Below, in pieces: positions 25,651 to 35,200 of a stretch of DNA of 64,000 bases; the stretch's first letter is position 1; every line of letters begins with the position of its first letter. The notes beneath the pieces were generated by a model. The model made no database searches and was not told where the DNA came from. It was given only the letters and a program-made list of their open reading frames with translations. The stretch spans positions 169,865 to 233,864 of the forward strand of contig QLIY01000116.1 of assembly GCA_003260075.1 (NCBI GenBank). Direction: 5' to 3'. Both the position numbers and the translations under genes were made by a program. This stretch comes from Phallusia mammillata (Eukaryota; Chordata; Ascidiacea; Phlebobranchia; Ascidiidae).

Positions 25651-26475
25651 GTTTGTAAACAATAGTAGTCCTACCTAACATCACAAAATGCGGCATACTA
25701 TCGGGGAGGCTTAGATTTTTTTACACATTTTAACATGCGGACTGCAATCGAAGGCGTAACCGGTTTGTAAAATGTAGTTTTGGGTGTTTTTCCAAGATTT
25801 TGTGTTGTAAAAATTTAAAGACGGTATCTAACAGCGTACTGGATTTAATTTAGATACTAGTTGCCAAAAATTTACATCACAACAGGTGTCGATTTATAAT
25901 TATTGCTTCTCTAGATCGAATGACAATGTCCGTTGTATAGCGCCAGAGTTTTGTTTGTATTTTATTGAGCGTGGCCTTGCAGTGAAATGGAGAGTTTGGA
26001 TGACGTGACTTTCGGTGCTCAGCAGGTTCTTAACAAATTTTGGTTTGCTGTAATGAGTCATGTTTCTAACAGAAAGTTATTCGTAATTCCTTGGAGTTAT
26101 TAAATTAAAATTGTTAGGGAATTTTTTTGGTGATTTACCGTATTAATACTTTTGGGTGTTTGACTTGTTTACACTTAGCTTTCAGAGATAATAACTAAGT
26201 TTTGTTAGTAAATTGGCTGTTAGTATTCCTATCTTTCATACCGGACATAGTGAAAACAATTAGACCAAATTAGAAAGAATAATATATCATCGTATAAGGA
26301 GTAAGGACTAAAAAATACCTCAAGTTAAACCTTGGGACTAAACTTGCCTCTGTTTGAGAACAACTAGCTTATTATTATATGTGGACGCTGAACAAATAAA
26401 TTAAATTGATTGATTGATTGATTATACAGTTTCATGCTTTGTTTTTGCTTTAGATCTGTGTTAAATTGTTTGACA

Positions 26476-26757
26476 ATGTCAGCTCCAACACCCCAAAGTG
26501 TGGATCCTGAACATCCCCGAATGCGCCGTGTCGATGTGACAAGAGATAATCTGTCTCCACAACAGCGCAAGTTTATTGAAAATTACAACAAAAAGCAATT
26601 CCAAGTCTTCAACAAGAAACACGGCTCTAGAAAGATCTTTATGGCCCTAGGGGTTGCTGGATTTATTGCTTCAGTTTATGGATATACAATTTATCAAATG
26701 TCAAAAGACAATTTGATCGATGAACTTGAAATTGAAGTTCAAAAACATGAAAAATAA
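26476..26757 (+). CDS. COA3: COA3-like cytochrome c oxidase assembly factor (CCDC56/MITRAC12)
   Basis: A single-exon frame of 93 residues begins MSAPTPQSVDPEHPRMRRVD. It has a polar N-terminus with LSPQQRKFIENYNKKQ, one membrane segment (about residues 55-73, MALGVAGFIASVYGYTIYQM) and an acidic tail (DELEIEV). This is the layout and signature of COA3, an inner-membrane factor that stabilises newly made COX1 during complex IV assembly; family members are about 90-110 residues. A splice acceptor (ttttgctttag) ends at 26453, 22 bp before the ATG, so the leader is spliced or trans-spliced. AATAAA at 26753-26758 overlaps the stop codon and could be the polyadenylation signal. QSOX starts 155 bp downstream, in operon-like spacing. 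Confidence 0.85.
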   Translation: MSAPTPQSVDPEHPRMRRVDVTRDNLSPQQRKFIENYNKKQFQVFNKKHGSRKIFMALGVAGFIASVYGYTIYQMSKDNLIDELEIEVQKHEK

Positions 26758-26911
26758 ACTTTGTCTTATGTGATCTCATAAAAGCCACAATTTTGTTATT
26801 GTTGCCACACCTGGTTTCTACAACAAATCAATTATGTTTTGTGATATTTCCGCCCTTAATTTGAATGTAATGTTTTTGTATTGTGTTTTTTTTGTTTAGA
26901 TTGATTTCGGT
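26758..26911 (+). promoter_or_regulatory. Intercistronic region with candidate trans-splice acceptor for QSOX
   Basis: Only 142 bp separate the COA3 stop from a strong acceptor (tttttttttgtttag, ending at 26899), and the QSOX ATG follows 12 bp later. Ascidian operons resolve polycistronic RNA by spliced-leader trans-splicing at such acceptors, so the short leader fits a trans-spliced second cistron. Confidence 0.5.
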
Positions 26912-27446
26912 ATGCTTATTAGGAGTTGTTTGGTGCTAATTATAGTGTACTATATTCAATGTGTGACATCTGATGCAGCAGTTGAAAAAGGGCTTTATGA
27001 TGAAAAGGATAACGTGACCATTTTTAATGGGGACAACTTGTTGAAGACCCTATCAACCAGGTTTTATACATTTTTTGCATCTGCTTTATACCACTATTTT
27101 ATGATATGATAAAAATCTCTTTAAAATCCAAAAGTATCAAGCATTACTATAGCCATATAAACCTTTTATTAGCCATTCAGAGGCTTTATACATTAACATG
27201 GGATACTAAAGCCTAAACAACATTTAATGTGCTAATGCATGACAAATTAGGCATATAAATACCAATACCCGTATGTAGTATAATTTAGCATTAGAACCTC
27301 TGACTTGGCTTGCTTATACATTTTCTTCTTCTGACTTTTTGTTTGTTGCAGTCAAACTCTCTGGTTAGTTGAGTATTACTCATCATGGTGTGGGCATTGT
27401 CAAGAATTTGCACCTATTTTTAAGGCATTGGCAAAGGATGTGGCAG
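26912..27446 (+). CDS. QSOX1: QSOX signal peptide and thioredoxin active-site exons 1-2
   Basis: Exon 26912-27060 encodes a hydrophobic signal peptide ([20 protein letters not shown]) and the first strand of the thioredoxin fold. Exon 27352-27446 carries [19 protein letters not shown] with the redox CGHC. The 3' end of exon 2 recurs at 27639-27666 behind a C10 run; that partial copy is an artefact. Confidence 0.93.
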
Positions 27447-29231
27447 GTATGGTGTTTGTTGTATCGTCTTACTTCAAGTATTTCCACAACCAAACATTGA
27501 GTTAAGCAAGTAGACCTATCTGTGAAATTTATAAAAATCATTTAGAGAAACTTTGACAATACTACATCCGTTTCCTTTCTGCACCCAATTACTACCTTAC
27601 ACCAGTGTTTTTCAAAGTATTGGTTACACCCCCCCCCCTTTTTAAGGCATTGGCAAAGGATGTGGCAGGTATGGTGTTTGTTGTATTGTCTTACTTCAAG
27701 TATTTCCACAACCAAACATTGAGTTAAACAAGTAGACCTATCTGTGAAATTTATGAAAATCATTTAGAGAAACTTTGACAATACTACATTCGTTTCCTTT
27801 CTGCACCCAATTACTACCTTATACCAGTGTTTTTCAAAGTATTGGTTACGACCCAATGTTGAGTCTCCTAAATATTCTTCTGGGTTGTCTGTTTTTGTAA
27901 CAAAATATTTTTTTATCTGTATTTTCTAGTGTTTTTATTTTTCACAAAACTGTTGCAAAACAATAACGTTATCCTAGCTTGTGATAATGTGATAAACAGT
28001 GTCTTTGTTTGTGACGCCATAAGCTATTTGTCAGCTCACTACTTAGCTTAAGTATTTGGGTTGCATCAAAAAAGTCTGGTAACCACTGCTTAGTGTATGT
28101 ATATATACCATACAATGTTTAATCTCATGTTAACTTTTACAACTTGTTAACTCATTAATGGCATACCACTGTTTCAATCCATAAACCCCCCCCCCTCTAG
28201 TGTTTTTATTTTTCACAAAACTGTTGCAAAACAATAACGTTATGACAGCTTGTGATAATGTGATAAACAGTGTCTTTGTATGTGACGCCATTCACTATTT
28301 GTCAAAGTCTGGTAACCACTGCTTAGTGTATGTATATATGCCATAAAATGTTTAATCTCATGTTAACATTTACAACTTGTTAACTCATTAATGGCATACC
28401 AATGTTTCAATCCATAAGTTGTGTCCCCAACCTTGTCCCTGTTTCCAGAGTGGCACATGCTGCTTAAAGTTGGTGTTATCAATTGTCCAAACTCGATGAA
28501 TGTGCAGATATGTCGGAATATGTCAATTCTTGACTATCCCACTCTTCGGGTAATGTTAGCATGCCACAGATTTATGAATGCCAAGTTGCTTGATTGAAAA
28601 TTGTGCATGTAATTCTTCTAAAACAAATTTTATTATGTTTGCATTGGCTTGTAAGAAGTGCATGGTTTTCCCAAGCTTTATTTTTTCAATGTAAAAGCAT
28701 AGAGCCAATAAATGATAAGCCGCAGACAGTGCACACTGTTTCGACCAATAAGGTCTCATATAAGGAGACCTTATAGGTTGAAACAGTGTGCACTGTCTGC
28801 AGCTTATCATTTATTTTTTCAAGTTTATATAATTCTTTATATTTAAAGTTTTAATTTTTTACCTTGCAATTCAGGATGGAGTTGGTTGTTTCGTATTGGA
28901 GCAATAAACTGTGGTGACACTGCCCCAAGCGGTGACGAGAATTTTTTATCATGTCATAGACATCCGTTTTGGGTTTATGATTATCCAGAATTTCGGGTAC
29001 ATTAGCACATGGTGGTCTGTCTTTGTAGCAAAATAGTGTTTGGGGGTCTCAATTTAGTATTAAATGTTGTTTTTGTGTAAATCATTTCAAGATTTATTTA
29101 CTACTTTCATCGGAATTTTTTTCTTTACACATGCCTAGTGGTGATGGAACAATGTTTATTGATTCCTAATGAGGTGTTAGACAATTTTTCTGCCAAGTTT
29201 TCCACTAATAAATTGCATGAAATTAATAATA

Positions 29232-29288
<57 letters not shown>

Positions 29289-32200
29289 TTTTTTAAATCT
29301 GCATGTTTTTTCTGTTTGTTTTTAATGGTAAAATTCCATTTCTAAATGGACAAGCCAATAAATTTTAAAAATTATAACAGTATACATATCGTTTTACTAA
29401 TGATTCAATGGAACTTTCAACTGAGATGTTTTGGCTTAATTTGATGTTCGATTGGAATGAACTTTTTGTTTGGGGAATCAAATATTCTGGTTATAGTCTT
29501 GTGCAGTTGTAACTTGAATATTTTTTTATCTATATTTTACAGTTTTATCCAGCTTTTTCAAATGTTAGTAATCCTGGAGAAACTTATAAAGGTACTAGTT
29601 TTTTGGTTTTTTAAGATTGATACAACTTAACATTTTTTACACAATTACATCATAAACAAGGGACTTTACTGTTACTTGTATAAATGCAATATGCTTTTTT
29701 GAAACACTTGACTCAATAGGAAAAATAACTTCTTACAATGTTTGTTTTTACAAAGTTGTGTGTTGGTAAAGGTGACCAGGGAATGAATGAAATAAGGAGA
29801 GAGATTATCAACTACATTGCAAAACACATCAGTGATCTCAAATGGACTCATGAAAGACCTAAACCAATTCTCAGAGTCTCTGGGTACATTGCATTTTAAT
29901 ATATATATATATATGTATTTTTATGCATGGTGCTTTACACATATTTTGTATTTTAGATCGGAGGAGGTTATGAATGATCTTTCTCCAGCTCCAAGCTCTG
30001 AACCTATCTTATACACAGCTGTTGTATTTGAAGATGAGAATTCGTATATTGGAAGAGAGGTAAAAATTTTCTTTGGTTTACTTTTGTTCTTGTATTAATA
30101 CAAAATCTAATTAGATTTTCACTTAAGAAAGTATTAAGCATATTTTCTCTGTTCAGTACCCTTGGACTTGTGTAGTACAGTGAACCTTGGGTAAACCACA
30201 TTCAGTTAATCCGGATCTTTGCCTAATTTGAACAAAACTTGAAGTACAAATAATGTGTAATGTGGAAAGACTTTTACTAATTGACATCAGTTAATCTGGA
30301 TCTTTGACTAATTCAGGCAATTTCTTCATACTGAGTTTGCTACATGGAAGTTATTTGAATTAGTTTTTAATCTACGCCCAGTTTACGCATATATCCTGTT
30401 TGTCAATTGTTCACACTTCCGATGTAAGCCATTTCATCAGTGAAGTAATGCAATTAACTTTCTTATTTTACAGGTAATTCTTGACACATCTTCATGTACC
30501 AACATTTTTATTCCCCCCCCCCTACGCCCAGTTTACGCATATATCCTGTTTGTCAATTGTTCACACTTCCAGTTTGCATAATGCTGAAGGATTTGTGATG
30601 CCATTTCATCAGTGAAGTAATGCAATTAACTTTCCTATTTTACAGGTAATTCTTGACACATCTTCATGTACCAACATTTTCATCCGACGAGTTAATGTGA
30701 ATCGCAAAGATGGTGAAGACCTTGCCAGGAAACTTGGTATTGACACCAATGATCTTCCACAAGCCATTGTCATTCACAGGAATGGAACAATTCAAAATAT
30801 TCAAGTGTAAGAATATGGTTTGTGATTGTTGACTGACTAGCCGATGGTACTTTTAAAAATACAAACAATGCTTTTGTTTTATAAAATGATTTAGCATATA
30901 AACTATTCCAGCATAAAGAAACTAAAAAAGGATATTACTTTTTAGTGCAATATGGACTAGCCTTGTGAAAATATTAAACAATCTGTAAATAGTGTTTCCA
31001 AGAGAATAGATATCTGTATATGTATTACAACCACCTGTTAAATCCTGGTTGTGATCTGCATTGTATTTATGCTTTAGTGCATGCACTAAATATTTTTCTG
31101 TTATCCTGTCAAGCCCAAATGCGATAATGTGGATAGTTTTAAAGCAAAACATTGTACAAAATTTTGTGTGCAGCAATAGTAATTTGCTTCTGTTTAGCTT
31201 AGTGCTGTATTGTATTCATTCCTATATTTTACTTTTATTTACAGGAAACTGAAAACCAGACACTTTTTTACTTACAAGTTGACCAGACTGCCTGGAGTTG
31301 GGGAACCAATTGCAAGATTTAATTCACCTTTTTCACAAAACTTATCNATTTTTCTGTTATCCTGTCAAGCCCAAATGCGATAATGTGGATAGTTTAAAGC
31401 AGGGGTCTTCAACCTTTTTAGCTCAATCGTCCCCTTTCCAAGGCACTGGCTCCTAATCACCCACCTATGAGATTGTTATTTGTATACCCCCCCCCCCTAG
31501 AATATATAAAATGGTAGTATATCAGAAAGCCACCATTCTAGTTTGCTTCTGTTTAGCTTAATGCTGTATTGTATTGATTCCTATCTTTTACTTTTATTTA
31601 CAGGAAACTGAAAACCAGACACTTTTTTACTTACAAGTTGACCAGACTGCCTGGAGTTGGGGAACCAATTGCAAGATTTAATTCACCTTTTTCACAAAAC
31701 TTATCCGATTCTTATAATAATGTTAATCAAGTTACAGTTGACTACAGGGATGTTAAAAGGCAAGCAAATATGTTTGTTTTCATAAAAAATGATACTTGTT
31801 TAGCTTAAATGAAGTTGTTAAATTAGATCTTCATGTATTGAATGTGATTGTGGACATTTTTTGTAGGGACAAAGTATATCTTGCTGATATTGAGTCTGCT
31901 ATCCGCTATGCTCTGACTATGGAAGTTGCAGCTGTCAAAGTTCTTGAAGGAAAGAAACTAGAAGGCCTAAAAACGTTTATATCTGCATTTGTAAAGGTGT
32001 GTACATAAAAAAATGCTGAATCTATTGTCTTTATCTTCTTTACAACTCTTATTTTTACTAGGTACCAAACTTTAAGTGCACATTTTAAGTAAAAGTATGT
32101 GACATTTTTGACCTTTTATGTTTAGCTTGGAGAGCATATGCCAGCACGTGCAAGCACCCATGCATTTATGAGTGATCTATACAGTTGGCTTCAAACTCAA

Positions 32201-35200
32201 GACACCATAAGCTACAATGCTTGGATGGAGAAAATTGTCCAAAAGAAGGTAGGCATTATTAAAAACACAGCAAATTTTTACAGTATGGTGGTTATGACCT
32301 TTCATAGGCCTGGGTAAATCTTTCTCATGTCAAAATGAATTTAAATTTAGTATATTGTTTAAGAGTTGTCATCAGTTCTCAATTGTCATCAGTTCTCAAT
32401 TTCAATTTGTGACAAAAATATACAGACTTCCAACTAGATGTTATTTAGTTGGTATGTTGAAGTCAAAAGGATATAGGATACTTTCAATGGTAACCATTTC
32501 TAATTGAGTTTTTTTCATCCCCCCCCCCATAGGCCTGGGTAAATCTTTCTCATGTCAAAATGAATTTAAATTTAGTGTGTTGTTTAAGAGTTACCATGTC
32601 ATCAGTTCTCAATTTCAATTTGTGACAGAAATATACAGACTGCCAACTAGATGTTATTTAGTTGGTATGTTAAAGTCAAAAGGATATAGGATACGTTCAA
32701 CGGTAACCATTTCTAATTGAGGTTTTTTCATATCGGCAGAAAGATCAATATTTGCCACCATCCAACAAGCTTTGGGTTGGATGTCAACCCAGCAAGCCAA
32801 GTTTGCGCCGATATCCATGTTCATTATGGACCTTGTTTCACACAATGTCTGTTGCTTCTGTCAATGCCCAACTTCCTGGTAAGGAATTTTCTGTTTCTAT
32901 TTGCTTTCTATTGTTCAGTGTTAAATATGTCGTGTATAATCAGCAATCCTCTACGTACCTAAACACGTATTTCAACTTCACAATTTTAATAAGTGGTCAG
33001 GCTAAAGCTTGTTTATTGATTTTTGGAACAAAGATGAGATGTGTCAAAGTGTTTAGGAAATATAAATGTCTTCTGGAAAAATAGGAACATAATTTATAGT
33101 CTATTCTATTTTTGCCCCCCCCCCTTTCACACAATGTCTGTTGCTTCTGTCAATGCCCAACTTCCTGGTAAGAAATTTTCTGTTTCTATTTGCTTTCTAT
33201 TGTTCAGTGTTAAATATGTTGTGTATAATCAGCAATCCTCTACGTACCTAAACACGTATTTCAACTTCACAATTTTAATAAGTGGTCAGGCTAAAGCTTG
33301 TTTATTGATTTTTGGAACAAAGATGAGATGTGTCAAAGTGTTTAGGAAATATAAATGTCTTCTNAAATATGCTTAACTACAAGTATAATTCGTATTTAAT
33401 TCTAGCCACATTTTGCCAGATCGCAGAAAACTAGCACCAGGCGCATTAATCAGCTCAAAAATACGTAATAATTGGACTCGTTTGCCAGTACTTTTGAAAT
33501 CCAAGCGTCTCTGCGGGCCGCACAAGCTTTAAAGAAGGTTGTCCACTCCTGCTCTACAGACATCCTAAACAAGTATTTCAACTTCACAATTTTAATAAGT
33601 GGTCAGGCTAAAGCCTTTTCATTGATTTTTGGAACAAAGATGAGATGCGTCAAAGTGTTTAGGAAATATTAATGTCTGTTTACAACATAATTTTTAGTCT
33701 ATTCTTTTTTTTTTTCAGATCAAAGTTTGGTTCCAAATGCTATGGCAGCTTACATAACAAACTTTTTTGGTTGCCGAGAATGTCGGACCCCCCCCCCTTA
33801 TACACCTGTGATGATTTGACCTGTGAATTTTGAACAATGTCTTATATGTTGTATGCCCCTTTTCCCCATTACAGTGTTTTGTATCTTTGATGTGAAATAT
33901 CTGTATGTTTAAAAACCCCCCCCCCTTAACTTCATGAAGGAAATTAAGCAAATGCCATACAACAGTTCAACTGATCCCTACAGTGCTGTTCTATGGCTAT
34001 GGCGAATTCACAACAGTGTCAATGAAAGGTGTCCGTGTTGATTATGTTTTTACTGCAAAGTTACAAATTCAATCAAATGTTTGCAAAAATTAACCACCAA
34101 CTTGTGGGATAAACCCAACTTCTATAATATGTGTTGATTGGAGTAAATTGTAAGTACTTCGGTTATACACCTGTGATGATTTGACCTGTGAATTTTGAAC
34201 AATGTCTTATGTGTTGTAGGCCCCTTTTCCCCATTGCAGTGTTTTCTGTTTTGAATCTTTGATGTGAAATATCTGTATGTTTAAAATTCACTTTTGCCGC
34301 AGGTTACATTCCAACTCATCAACAGAAGACCCAGCTTTTCCAAAACTCCAGTTTCCACCGATGGATATGTGTCCAAGTTGTTACGCTGCTGACAGGGTAT
34401 GGATAGAAAACAATGTTGCACAATATCTCATCACAAGGTACTCCAAGATCAATGTGGCCCTGGATTACTTAAAAAACTTCAACGTCAGTTTAACCGAAGA
34501 TGATAAAAAGGTAAATACAGCCATCTTGTTTTTTCTCAGTAAAAAATACACGAAATGACTTTTTTTGTTAAATTTAAATGAAATTAAAAAAAAAATTAAG
34601 GAGTTTTAGGAAGAATTGTTACATTTTTTAATTACACACTGGTAGTGCTTTAAATTGTCAATCATTAAGTTCAACTTGTTTTTAAAATTCCATTCTGATT
34701 TTTTATCCACAAAGCAAGTTACCGAAGAGTCAGAAATTGAATCACACAAATCTGCTGTTTCCAATCACACGGAAGTAGCAAATGAAACCCAAAATGCAAG
34801 TCAAGTTTTAGAAAACAAAGATCTTGAAACAGAATCTGACCTGGTGGAACAACCTGCCCATAAAATTCCTGCTCTTACACCAGTTACTAAACCTGTAGCT
34901 CAAAATCATTCTCAAGAAATACCAATTGTGCTTCCTCATGCATTTGAAAACATTACTTTGAAAAACCGGGACAATTCAGATCAACAGTATTTAAACCCAA
35001 ATCTTTCTCATGGAGAATTAACAAAAAATGTTCAACCAACTGCAATCCCAACTGATGAAAGTTTTTTGTCTGAAGCAGGAACAGAAACTGTATTAGCTAA
35101 GCTAGAAGATGATGCTGATTTGGACAACTTAATACCACATTCAGTGGAACCCAAGTTAACAGAAACTGAGAATTTCGATGTCCCAGTAATGGGCCAAATC

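Larger units (their letters stand above)
22949..26475. other. Intergenic region between dynamin and COA3
   Basis: No convincing gene is present. It holds the dynamin 3' flank, a hAT element (24149-25088), one C-run copy pair (25490-25650) and a short (ttga)n run near 26405. The open frames in it have no recognisable domain or splice support. Confidence 0.6.

Noticed and set aside
25987-26109. Small frame MESLDDVTFGAQQ with a possible donor upstream of COA3
   Set aside because: It does not join in frame to COA3 and shows no known domain; it could be a 5' UTR exon with an upstream ORF, but support is too weak to annotate.
27639-27666. Extra copy of the QSOX exon 2 end as an alternative exon
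   Set aside because: It has a donor but no acceptor or 5' part and sits directly behind a C10 run; it is an allelic contig start.
29233-29288. G-quadruplex or i-motif element at the long C runs
   Set aside because: Such runs could fold, but fixed 10-base lengths elsewhere, constant strand and allelic flanking copies point to gap filling rather than a DNA structure.
30475-30512. Truncated QSOX exon 7 as a real alternative exon
   Set aside because: It stops at a C10 run after 38 nt and the complete exon follows with the same acceptor.
34655-34714. In-frame start of the QSOX linker ORF upstream of 34715
   Set aside because: The open frame extends into the intron; the acceptor ending at 34714 gives the correct phase, so the upstream codons are intronic.
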